From NCBI GenBank assembly GCA_903864315.1, contig CAIPFK010000078.1:1-35308 (forward strand): 35,308 nucleotides of DNA, written 5' to 3'. The translations under genes and the position numbers were made by a program. Below, piece after piece: positions 8,302 through 15,589 of this stretch; position 1 is the stretch's first letter; every line of letters begins with the position of its first letter. Origin of the DNA: an uncultured Burkholderiales bacterium. Its GTDB lineage: Bacteria > Pseudomonadota > Gammaproteobacteria > Burkholderiales > Burkholderiaceae_C. The notes beneath the pieces were generated by a model, which did not search any database, was not told the DNA's origin, and saw only the letters and a list, made by a program, of their open reading frames with translations.

Positions 8302-10182
8302 ATGAAATTTGAAGAACTCAATTTGGCTCCTGCCATCTTAAAAGCCATCCAAGAACAAGGCTACGAAAACCCCACGCCCGTTCAAGAACAAGCCATCCCC
8401 ATTGTCCTCACAGGTCAAGATCTGTTGGCCGGGGCACAAACAGGAACCGGCAAAACCGCTGCGTTCACCCTGCCCATGCTGCACAAGCTGACCATGTCTC
8501 GCAGCGTGCCCAATAAATTCGGGGTCTACGGCATCCGCGCCCTGGTCCTCACCCCTACCCGTGAATTGGCCGCTCAAGTCGAAGAGTCCGTGAGAACCTA
8601 TGGCAAATATTTGCAACTGAGCTCAACCGTGATTTTCGGTGGCGTTGGCATGAAGCCTCAAATTGATCGCCTCAAAGGCGGCATTGATATTTTGGTGGCC
8701 ACGCCAGGCCGTTTGCTTGACCTCCAACAACAAGGGTATGTGGATTTGGGCACCATCCAAATGCTGATCTTGGACGAAGCCGATCGCATGCTGGACATGG
8801 GCTTTATCCATGACGTCAAGAAGATTTTGGCCCTGATTCCTGCAGAAAAGCAAAGTCTTTTGTTTTCCGCCACCTTCAGCCAAGAGATCAAAGACTTGGC
8901 GCAAAATCTCCTCAAAAATCCCCAAAGCATTCAAGTCACTCCTCCCAACACCACGGTGCAGCGCATCAAACAGCTCGCGCACCCGGTTGGACGTGGCAAG
9001 AAAAAAGCCCTGCTCGCTCACATCATTCAAACGCGAAACTGGAGTCAAGTGCTGGTCTTTACTCGCACCAAATTTGGCGCCAATTCAGTGGCTGACTATT
9101 TGAACAAACAAGGCATCAGCGCCATGCCCTTGCACGGCAACAAAAGCCAATCGGCCAGAACCCAAGCGCTGGAAGGCTTCAAGAGTGGAGACGTGCGCGC
9201 CTTGGTCGCCACCGACATTGCGGCGCGCGGGATTGACATTGACGAATTGCCCCACGTCGTGAATTATGAAATCCCCAATGTCTCTGAAGACTATGTGCAC
9301 CGCATTGGACGCACAGGCCGCGCTGGCTCCGATGGAGAAGCGGTGAGCTTGGTCTCCTTGGACGAAGAGGGCTTCATGCGCGACATTGAACACTTCACCC
9401 ATCAAACCATCGAAGTCGAAATGGTTGAGGGCTTTGGCCCAGAGCCCGACGAGAAAGCCGAGCCCATTGCCATGGGTCGTCAGACGATTTGGGGTGGCAT
9501 TGGTCGCGCCCCTTCCCGAGACGTGATGGCAGCTGCTGCCAAGGCAGCGCGCTTTGAAATGATGGAGCGCATCAAGGACAAGAAACTGGCCAGCCCCAAC
9601 AAAGCTCGCCCGTCACAAAACAATGGCCCCGCCAGGAGCTCTCGCCCCTCTAGGCCCAATGGAGACGTCAACCGCGAACGCGTGTTCGATCCCAATCAAG
9701 CCCCCAGCCCCTATGCGAGAGGCTCGAACCAAGGCGCACCTCGCGACGGCGCTCACCCCAACCACAGACCCGGTGGCCCAGGACGTGGTGCTCCTGCCAG
9801 AGGCAACGAGCAGCGCGGCAGCTTCAAGCCCCGTGGCCCGGCCCGCCAAGGACAATCCCAACCCCGCGAGGGCGCGCACGATGTCAACCATGTGCCACAA
9901 GCGCCCCGTGCACACATGATGGACGAGGATTACCAGCCGCGCGAAAACGCCCATCTGGGAACCCACAACGGGGTGAATGCCTTTGGTCATAAAAATCAAA
10001 ACAAAGTCGCTCGCACACCCGACCCCACCCGCACCAGCGTCGACCTCATGAGCGAGAGACGCGGTGGCGGCGGTGGCGCCAATCGACCCCGAGGCCCCAA
10101 GCCTGCTGGCGGTGGATTTGGTGGCAAACGCAGTGGTGGCGGAGGCGGCGGCGGCGGTGGTCGGGGTGGATTCGGCCGGTAA
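8302..10182 (+). CDS. rhlE: ATP-dependent RNA helicase RhlE (DEAD-box)
   Basis: DEAD-box RNA helicase that remodels rRNA during ribosome assembly and mRNA during decay; cytoplasmic. The 626 residues contain the Q motif (GYENPTPVQEQAI), motif I AQTGTGKTAAF, Ia PTRELA, motif II LDEADRMLDMGF, motif III FSATF and motif VI HRIGRTGRAG. After the core (about residue 400) comes a long disordered tail rich in Arg, Pro and Gly, ending in a poly-Gly/RGG stretch, typical of RhlE in this order. ATG 8302 gives the normal start MKFEELNLAP; upstream frame is judged to be leader. The long structured leader suggests post-transcriptional control. It lies convergent to the 2-hydroxyacid dehydrogenase gene. Confidence 0.95.
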   Translation: MKFEELNLAPAILKAIQEQGYENPTPVQEQAIPIVLTGQDLLAGAQTGTGKTAAFTLPMLHKLTMSRSVPNKFGVYGIRALVLTPTRELAAQVEESVRTYGKYLQLSSTVIFGGVGMKPQIDRLKGGIDILVATPGRLLDLQQQGYVDLGTIQMLILDEADRMLDMGFIHDVKKILALIPAEKQSLLFSATFSQEIKDLAQNLLKNPQSIQVTPPNTTVQRIKQLAHPVGRGKKKALLAHIIQTRNWSQVLVFTRTKFGANSVADYLNKQGISAMPLHGNKSQSARTQALEGFKSGDVRALVATDIAARGIDIDELPHVVNYEIPNVSEDYVHRIGRTGRAGSDGEAVSLVSLDEEGFMRDIEHFTHQTIEVEMVEGFGPEPDEKAEPIAMGRQTIWGGIGRAPSRDVMAAAAKAARFEMMERIKDKKLASPNKARPSQNNGPARSSRPSRPNGDVNRERVFDPNQAPSPYARGSNQGAPRDGAHPNHRPGGPGRGAPARGNEQRGSFKPRGPARQGQSQPREGAHDVNHVPQAPRAHMMDEDYQPRENAHLGTHNGVNAFGHKNQNKVARTPDPTRTSVDLMSERRGGGGGANRPRGPKPAGGGFGGKRSGGGGGGGGGRGGFGR

Positions 10183-10275
10183 AGCAATCAAGCCCATCAA
10201 ACTGCGCGAGATGGCTCTAGGCTCAAGCAGTTGATGAAACACCCCTAGGACTCTGGGGCTCTAGAACCCTAGACC

Positions 10276-11235
10276 CTAAACCGCTTCGGGCCAAGGTGTC
10301 AGCAGTGGCCTCGCCTCAAAATGGGCGTGCAAATTGGCCAGCAACAACTCCCCCATGGCCATGCGTGACTCTTGGGTGGAGCAGGCAATGTGGGGAGTGA
10401 GCAAGACGTTGTACAGACTCCTGAGCTCTGCGGCCACTTTGGGCTCTTCTGGAAAAACATCCAAGGCAGCACCCGCGATCCGTTTGGACTGCAAGGTCTT
10501 GACCAAGGCCGCTTGGTCCACCCAAGACGCGTGACCCACATTGATCAAGTAACCTTTAGAGCCCAACGCATCCAACACAGATTGGTTGATCAAGGCTTGT
10601 TGCGGTGCAGGCGTGGTTTTACAGATCACCAAAAAGTCCACCTGCGTGGCCAAGTCAAGCACAGACTTGACAAAGGGCACCTCACTGGATGCATCGGCCA
10701 CCGTGTCGTGATAACTCACCTTTAAGTTAAAGCCCATGGCTCTTTGCGCGAGTTCTTTGCCCAAGGCGCCATAACCCACCAGACCCAAGCGCAATCCACT
10801 GAAGGTTTTGGTCAAAGGAAATGCGCCCTCCACCCAGTCAAGATTTCTCACAAATCGGTCTGCTTGCAAAATTTTTCGCGATGCGTTGAGCATCAACCCA
10901 AACGCCATGTCGGCCACATCCTGAGGAGCATGCTCTGGGGTGTAGGTCACTTTGATGCCGCGAGATCTTGCCGCCCTGACATCGACCTTGTCCAACTGGG
11001 TGCCCATGATGGTGATGATCTCGATCTTGGGATAGGTGGCCAGTAGCTTGGCATCGATCTTGGCCTCATCGCTACCGATCATGGCGCGCACACGACCAAA
11101 AGCGGCAGGATCGGTGATGTGTTGGTTGTCGTGCAACTCATACATGGCTTGCAAGCCATTCATCACAAAATGCGGCAATGCCGTGACGAGCAAGACATCG
11201 ATGTGCTGGTCCATTTGCGTGTCAGTGTCAGACAT
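10276..11235 (-). CDS. D-2-hydroxyacid dehydrogenase family protein with altered active-site Arg
   Basis: A 319-residue NAD(P)-dependent 2-hydroxyacid dehydrogenase of the D-isomer family. The nucleotide-binding motif is GLVGYGALGKELA (about residues 151-163); the Glu of the active-site triad is in DVFPEEP (Glu264) and the His in LTPHIACST (His282). At the position of the usual catalytic Arg (normally INxARGxxVD) the sequence reads INVGHASWVD, so Arg is replaced by His235. The fold is clear, but the substrate, and whether it is a normal dehydrogenase, are open. ATG 11235 has AAGGA seven bases upstream; a TTG five codons earlier is less likely. It is a single gene. Confidence 0.88.
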   Translation of the reverse strand: MSDTDTQMDQHIDVLLVTALPHFVMNGLQAMYELHDNQHITDPAAFGRVRAMIGSDEAKIDAKLLATYPKIEIITIMGTQLDKVDVRAARSRGIKVTYTPEHAPQDVADMAFGLMLNASRKILQADRFVRNLDWVEGAFPLTKTFSGLRLGLVGYGALGKELAQRAMGFNLKVSYHDTVADASSEVPFVKSVLDLATQVDFLVICKTTPAPQQALINQSVLDALGSKGYLINVGHASWVDQAALVKTLQSKRIAGAALDVFPEEPKVAAELRSLYNVLLTPHIACSTQESRMAMGELLLANLHAHFEARPLLTPWPEAV

Positions 11236-11403
11236 GTTGTGATCCTTCAAAAATAATGAGTCCGCAGGCCTCAGACGGAGTCTAAACGCAAATGAGACTT
11301 CCTATCAAGCGAAAGTGCCCTGGCTTGCAAGGTCTGATCATGATCCGGGACAAGACAAGCCCTTTTATCGCATCAGGGCAACAGTCCACCGATTGCAAAG
11401 ACC

Positions 11404-11411
11404 GCTAAAAT
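11404..11411 (+). promoter_or_regulatory. GCTAAAAT, probable -10 region of gloA
   Basis: TAAAAT (11406-11411) in the context CCGCTAAAAT lies 51 bases before the gloA start. The same GCTAAAAT occurs before two other genes here (14419 and 20936). I see no good -35 at 17 bases. The call rests on the repeated context. Confidence 0.4.
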
Positions 11412-11461
11412 TCTGATGTCCTCTGGGCTTTGGCCTTGGTTTTAATTTTTTGGAAACCCCC

Positions 11462-11863
11462 ATGCTTTTCTTACACACCATGTTGCGCGTTGGCAATTTA
11501 GAGCGCTCAATCAATTTCTACACCCATGTGATGGGCATGACCTTGCTCAGGACCACCGATCGTCCCGATCAGCAATACAGCTTGGCTTTTTTAGGCTACG
11601 CCAGCAACCCAGAGCAAGCCGAGTTGGAGTTGACCTACAACCATGGTGTTGAGCATTATGAGTTGGGCAGTGCCTACGGTCACATTGCCGTGGGCGTGCC
11701 GGATGTGTACAGCACTTGCGAAAAAATTCGCGCCTCCAGTGGCACCATCACTCGTGAGCCCGGCCCAGTCAAGGGCGGGGACACCATCATTGCCTTTGTC
11801 ACCGACCCCGATGGCTACAAGATAGAGTTGGTGCAAAAAGAATTTTTACGCCTCACGACCTGA
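11462..11863 (+). CDS. gloA: Lactoylglutathione lyase (glyoxalase I)
   Basis: Converts the methylglyoxal-glutathione hemithioacetal to S-lactoylglutathione; a small cytoplasmic metalloenzyme. The 133 residues show both vicinal-oxygen-chelate halves: [17 protein letters not shown] (metal His5), [14 protein letters not shown] (metal Glu), YGHIAVGV (metal His) and [11 protein letters not shown] (metal Glu). These four ligands match the Ni/Zn glyoxalase I set. ATG 11462 is preceded by GGAAA; a TTG four codons upstream is ignored. It is separated from pdxH by 82 bases on the same strand. Confidence 0.95.
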   Translation: MLFLHTMLRVGNLERSINFYTHVMGMTLLRTTDRPDQQYSLAFLGYASNPEQAELELTYNHGVEHYELGSAYGHIAVGVPDVYSTCEKIRASSGTITREPGPVKGGDTIIAFVTDPDGYKIELVQKEFLRLTT

Positions 11864-11945
11864 TGACTTGTAAAGCCTGGCATCGGCCTGGGTCACGCCA
11901 TCTTTGCTTGACCGCTGATGCGGCCCTTCACACAAAGGACTTGCC

Positions 11946-12602
11946 TTGAATCCCCAAACTCTCTCGGACATGAGGAAAAGCTACGAATTGGCTGAACTCG
12001 ATGACGCCCATCTCAAAGACACGCCGCACGAGTTTTTTCAGCTTTGGCTCGATGAGGCACTCAAGGCACAAATCCCAGAACCCACGGCCATGACACTGGC
12101 AACGGTGGACAGTCATTTGAGACCCAGCACGCGCATCGTCTTGCTCAAAGGCTTGGAGAGCGAGGGACTGATTTTTTACACCAACTATCAAAGCCGCAAA
12201 GGCCAAGAGTTGGCTGGTAATCCGCAGGCTGCCTTGCAGTTTCACTGGATCGAATTGGAGCGCACGGTCCGCATTGAGGGCGTGATTGAAAAAACCAGTG
12301 ACGCCATGAGTGATGCGTACTTCCAATCGCGCCCCAGAGGCTCACAGATTGGTGCCTGGGCCAGTCCTCAAAGTGAGGTCCTCCAAAACCGCGAGCAACT
12401 CCAATCGGAGGTCACGCGTCTTGAGCAACTCTACGCCCATCAACCCATCCCGCGACCCACTCACTGGGGAGGCTATCGATTGGTCCCACAGACGTGGGAA
12501 TTTTGGCAAGGACGCCCCAGTCGTTTGCACGACCGAGTGCGATACCAAAGACGCCCAGACGCGCTCGGTGCCACTTGGGCCATTGATCGCCTAGGGCCTT
12601 GA
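11946..12602 (+). CDS. pdxH: Pyridoxine/pyridoxamine 5'-phosphate oxidase
   Basis: FMN-dependent oxidase that makes pyridoxal 5'-phosphate from pyridoxine or pyridoxamine phosphate. The 218 residues include [80 protein letters not shown] and [10 protein letters not shown], all family hallmarks including the C-terminal RLHDR. Translation most likely begins at TTG 11946: AAGGA at 11935-11939 lies six bases upstream and the resulting N-terminus (SDMRKSYEL) matches the family. The first ATG (11970) would remove conserved residues. Confidence 0.95.
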   Translation: MNPQTLSDMRKSYELAELDDAHLKDTPHEFFQLWLDEALKAQIPEPTAMTLATVDSHLRPSTRIVLLKGLESEGLIFYTNYQSRKGQELAGNPQAALQFHWIELERTVRIEGVIEKTSDAMSDAYFQSRPRGSQIGAWASPQSEVLQNREQLQSEVTRLEQLYAHQPIPRPTHWGGYRLVPQTWEFWQGRPSRLHDRVRYQRRPDALGATWAIDRLGP

Positions 12603-12627
12603 GGCAGAGCAAGACTTTGAAGACTCT

Positions 12628-13164
12628 TTAGGCTTTCAAACGCTCAGAAAAAGTCTTGGTGAATTTGGCCACTTTGGGCGCGACCACATAGGCGCAGTAG
12701 CCTTGGTTGGGATGATTCAAGAAATAGTCTTGGTGATAATCTTCAGCAACGTAAAAGTTCTTGAGCGGCAAGACTTCGGTGGTGATTGGCGCGTCATAGG
12801 CCTTGGACGCCTTGAGCTCAGAGAGTACTTTTTCGATGACAAGAAGATCCGATTCGTCTTCTGTATAAATCCCACTGCGGTACTGCGTGCCCACATCATT
12901 GCCTTGACGATTCAAGGTCGTGGGGTCATGGATCACAAAAAAAACTTGCAGCACCTCTTCTAAGCCAATGACACTGCTGTCATAGCGCAGCTTCACCACC
13001 TCCACGTGACCGGTCTCACCCGAACAAACCGACTCGTAACTGGGGTTCAGGGTGTGGCCGTTGCAGTATCCGGATACGACATCTTGCACGCCTTGGAGGC
13101 GATCAAACACCGCCTCCACACACCAAAAACACCCGCCGCCCAAGGTGATGGACTTGATTGTCAT
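12628..13164 (-). CDS. msrA: Peptide-methionine (S)-S-oxide reductase MsrA
   Basis: Repairs methionine S-sulfoxide in oxidised proteins. The 178 residues contain the catalytic GGCFWCVEAVF near the N-terminus, GYCNGHTLNPSYESVCSGETGHVEVV, and GTQYRSGIY. At the C-terminal end NQGYCAYVVAPKV supplies a likely resolving Cys. Family length is normal and no MsrB domain is fused. ATG 13164 has GGAG nine bases upstream. It converges on pdxH with a 25-base gap; the upstream torF gene is ended by a terminator, so msrA needs its own promoter in 13165-13219. Confidence 0.95.
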   Translation of the reverse strand: MTIKSITLGGGCFWCVEAVFDRLQGVQDVVSGYCNGHTLNPSYESVCSGETGHVEVVKLRYDSSVIGLEEVLQVFFVIHDPTTLNRQGNDVGTQYRSGIYTEDESDLLVIEKVLSELKASKAYDAPITTEVLPLKNFYVAEDYHQDYFLNHPNQGYCAYVVAPKVAKFTKTFSERLKA

Positions 13165-13219
13165 TGCAGCTCACTCCGTATAAAAAACCACGCCCACGCG
13201 TGCTCAGTGGGTTCAGTTG

Positions 13220-13247
13220 AAAAAAACACGTCAAGCCTGGGCCTGAC
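13220..13247 (-). terminator. Intrinsic terminator of the TorF-type porin gene
   Basis: Directly after the stop codon, read on the minus strand, an 18-base hairpin (13230-13247, GTCAGGC arm, 7 pairs with one G-U, 4-base loop) is followed after GTG by seven T residues (13220-13226). Confidence 0.8.
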
Positions 13248-14111
13248 TTAAAAACCTTTGGTAAAACCCAAGGTCAAACCTGACTTGCCAGCAGAGCGCA
13301 AACCATAGGCGTCGGTCTGAAAATAACCGCGCTTGGAGGTGGAGAAGTAGTTCGCCGTGACCACAGCGTTGTCGCCAAAGTCCTTGCCAATGCTCAATTT
13401 ATAGTCATTGACCGTGGGTGTGAGTGGCTGTGTTCCCAATTCACTGGCTTGAACAAACTGGGTTTGCTTGTAATTTTTCAAGCCCAAGACCCCCACGTGT
13501 GCACCAAAGACCAAGCCCAAAAACTGCTGCGTGTACCCCAGGTCCACATAAGTCGTTCCTTTGGTGGACAAGGGCGCAGACAGGCTAGACGCCATTTTGA
13601 AGTAGTCTGAGGTGGCAACGTTCACCTTCAACGACAAGGGGCCGTTGCTCAAGCCCAGATACACTTCGGTATTGTTGTACGCTGTGTTGTTGAGCAACAA
13701 AGAGTTTTGTGGGGGATTGGTGCCACTCTTGGGATAGCCATAATAAATGGCGCCCACGTCATAAGTGGTGCCAAAGAGGCCATGCCACTCGCCTTTGAGG
13801 CCGCCGTAAAAATCCATCTCCAAAGTGGCGCCGTTGTAGAGGTCTTGGGCCACGTTGGAGTTCCAATTGCCCAAGTACAAACCATTGCGGTGCTCCCAAT
13901 CCAAGCCCCCTTGCATGGCTGGGCCGTAATTGGTTTGGGTAAAACCTCGGAAACGGTAGTCACTCGCGATTGACATATTGCCCGTGACTTTGGACTCTGG
14001 CTCCTCGGCCAAGGCGGCCTGCATTGCACCACCCAGCGAGGCTGCGAGCAATACGCCCCCAAAGACCCTGTGGGCTAGGCCCAGGACGCTGGCATTCATT
14101 GTTTTTTTCAT
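13248..14111 (-). CDS. TorF family putative porin (Gcw_chp domain)
   Basis: A 287-residue outer-membrane beta-barrel protein. The Sec signal peptide has a positive start (MKKTMNASVLGLAHR), a hydrophobic core and a likely cut after ALA before EEPESKV. The mature part begins VTGNMSIASDYRFRGFTQT, the standard TorF/Gcw_chp opening, and continues with alternating aromatic and polar strands to a terminal Phe (LTLGFTKGF), as BAM substrates have. The ATG has AAGGA upstream. The solute is unknown. Directly repeated ATTGATTT(T)AA elements lie 25-48 bases upstream of the start and may be regulatory. Confidence 0.88.
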   Translation of the reverse strand: MKKTMNASVLGLAHRVFGGVLLAASLGGAMQAALAEEPESKVTGNMSIASDYRFRGFTQTNYGPAMQGGLDWEHRNGLYLGNWNSNVAQDLYNGATLEMDFYGGLKGEWHGLFGTTYDVGAIYYGYPKSGTNPPQNSLLLNNTAYNNTEVYLGLSNGPLSLKVNVATSDYFKMASSLSAPLSTKGTTYVDLGYTQQFLGLVFGAHVGVLGLKNYKQTQFVQASELGTQPLTPTVNDYKLSIGKDFGDNAVVTANYFSTSKRGYFQTDAYGLRSAGKSGLTLGFTKGF

Positions 14112-14366
14112 GGCGCATCCTTCATGTTTTTTTATATTGATTTAAGTCATTGATTTTAATGTCCAACCCCGATCAACTCGGGAACAACCAAGCCAGATGT
14201 GAGGACTTCGGCACCGCCCATCGTCTTATTTTCACACCGTAATGGCGTAACCGACCCAAAAAAGAATACTTATGAATTCATTTTTCCTGCGCCAAGCGTG
14301 TTCCCCCAGGCCAAAGCCAGCGCAGTGGTCTTCCCCCAGCTTGAAATGGGATCAACGCTTAGGGGA

Positions 14367-14393
14367 CAACACCAATGCATGGCCATGGTGTTG
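14367..14393. promoter_or_regulatory. Perfect inverted repeat, possible operator upstream of the PCMT-rhodanese-tolC genes
   Basis: CAACACCA (14367-14374) and TGGTGTTG (14386-14393) are perfect inverted arms with an 11-base spacer. The centre lies about 53 bases before the inferred transcription start (after the TAAAAT at 14421-14426), just upstream of where a -35 would be. This suits a dimeric regulator site; no regulator gene is adjacent. Confidence 0.45.
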
Positions 14394-14418
14394 CGATTCG
14401 ACGCTACAAGCCTCGGGC

Positions 14419-14426
14419 GCTAAAAT
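14419..14426 (+). promoter_or_regulatory. GCTAAAAT, probable -10 region of the PCMT-rhodanese-tolC genes
   Basis: TAAAAT at 14421-14426 in the context GGGCGCTAAAAT, 44 bases before the start codon. It is the same motif as before gloA and ogt. The -35 region is weak (around 14397-14403), in keeping with activation from the adjacent inverted repeat. Confidence 0.45.
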
Positions 14427-14469
14427 GCAGTTTTAAGTTTGACGACAAGTCCTACCATAGGAGTGGTGA

Positions 14470-15123
14470 ATGAACCCAGAACAAGCTCGCTTTAACATGA
14501 TTGAGCAACAAATCAGAACATGGCACGTGTTGGATGCTCAGGTCTTGTCGAGCTTTAAGTTGGTCAACCGCGAGCGTTTTGTGCCCGCGGCTTACAAAGC
14601 CTTGGCCTACACGGAAAGCCCCATCCCGATCTCTGCCCACGAAGTCATGCTCAGCCCCGTGATTCAAGCGCGCTTGGTGCAAGACCTGGGGGTCAAGCCC
14701 TCTGACAGTGTTCTCGTTGTGGGCTGTGGCAGTGGCTACACCACGGCACTTTTGGCTCACCTCGCTGGCAAGGTCTTGGGGCTCGAGATCGATCCAGCCT
14801 TGGTCAAAACGGCCCAAGCCGCCTTGAGCCAAGAAGGCTTGACCAATGCCCATGTGCTCGAACAAGATGCGAGTTCAACATCAGCACTGCATCAACGCTT
14901 TGATGCCATTTTGATGGGAGGCTCGTGTGCACAGGCTCCTGAGCATTTGCTCCAAGCCCTTCACATTGGCGGCAAGCTATTGGGTATTTTTGGGCATGAA
15001 CCACTCATGCAAGCCACGTTGGTGACTCGAACGGGTGAAACTCAATGGCAAGAAAACCCACTCTGGGATACCTGCGCTCCTCGCCTGCACGGCTTTGCTG
15101 AGTCATCGGCCTTTCATTTCTGA
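14470..15123 (+). CDS. Protein-L-isoaspartate O-methyltransferase family protein (divergent)
   Basis: A 217-residue SAM-dependent methyltransferase of the PCMT family. The opening FNMIEQQIRTWHVLD and the segment VNRERFVPAAYKALAYTE are family-like, and motif I is VLVVGCGSGYTTALLAHLAG. The substrate loop that in true PCMT reads like GQTIS.P is replaced by PIPISAHEVMLSPV, so repair of isoaspartate is not assured. AGGAG lies six bases before the ATG. It is followed by a rhodanese (44 bases) and a TolC-type gene (77 bases) on the same strand, an order I recall from other Burkholderiales. Why a PCMT homologue travels with tolC is unknown. Confidence 0.82.
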   Translation: MNPEQARFNMIEQQIRTWHVLDAQVLSSFKLVNRERFVPAAYKALAYTESPIPISAHEVMLSPVIQARLVQDLGVKPSDSVLVVGCGSGYTTALLAHLAGKVLGLEIDPALVKTAQAALSQEGLTNAHVLEQDASSTSALHQRFDAILMGGSCAQAPEHLLQALHIGGKLLGIFGHEPLMQATLVTRTGETQWQENPLWDTCAPRLHGFAESSAFHF

Positions 15124-15167
15124 GTTTTTTCTAAGTTTCTCCTCCATTTCTTTTGACATAAAAATCC

Positions 15168-15512
15168 ATGATTGAGCAATTGAGACCCCAAGCTTTTTTT
15201 GATTGGCTGCAGACACACGCTGCCAGCAGCCCCAAGCCCTTGTTGATCGATGTGCGCGAAGGCTGGGAATTGGAAGCCGCCCACGTCAACGCACAGGGGT
15301 TTGAGTTGGTGCATTGGCCCATGCAAACGGTTCCCCAGGAATTCACTGCGCTGGACCCCCAAAGGCCCGTGGCGGTGTTGTGCCACCATGGATCTCGCAG
15401 CATGGCTGTGGCCCATTTTTTGGAACAACAAGGCTTTCAAACCCTGATCAATATTCAAGGCGGTATTCATGCCTGGTCTGAAGAGATTGATCCTCAAGTT
15501 GCCCAATACTGA
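15168..15512 (+). CDS. Rhodanese-like domain protein
   Basis: A single rhodanese domain of 114 residues, cytoplasmic (no signal peptide). It begins with PLLIDVREGWELEAAHV and has the active-site loop VLCHHGSRSMAVA with the catalytic Cys, then GFQTLINIQGGIHAWS. Such proteins carry persulfide sulfur; the acceptor cannot be told. It lies between the PCMT-like and TolC-type genes, probably in one transcript. Confidence 0.9.
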   Translation: MIEQLRPQAFFDWLQTHAASSPKPLLIDVREGWELEAAHVNAQGFELVHWPMQTVPQEFTALDPQRPVAVLCHHGSRSMAVAHFLEQQGFQTLINIQGGIHAWSEEIDPQVAQY

Positions 15513-15589
15513 GTTGGGGCTCTTGAATTCTTTTTCCTTGAACCCTGGCCTTTTTTGCTCTTGTCCATCACCACTTTGAGAAACCAACC

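Larger units (their letters stand above)
14112..14469. other. Divergent region between the porin gene and the PCMT-rhodanese-tolC genes
   Basis: This 358-base region has no convincing gene. Towards the porin it is A/T-rich, with a TATAAA and two direct repeats, ATTGATTTAA (14136-14145) and ATTGATTTTAA (14149-14159). A small CCCGA/TCGGG hairpin lies at 14168-14182. Towards the right operon there is an 8-bp inverted repeat at 14367-14393, a GCTAAAAT at 14419-14426 and AGGAG before the start of the PCMT-like gene. Confidence 0.6.

Noticed and set aside
10261-10282. Telomere-like CCCTAGA-CCCTAAA sequence
   Set aside because: Only one and a half units, and it runs into the stop codon of the dehydrogenase gene; chance resemblance.
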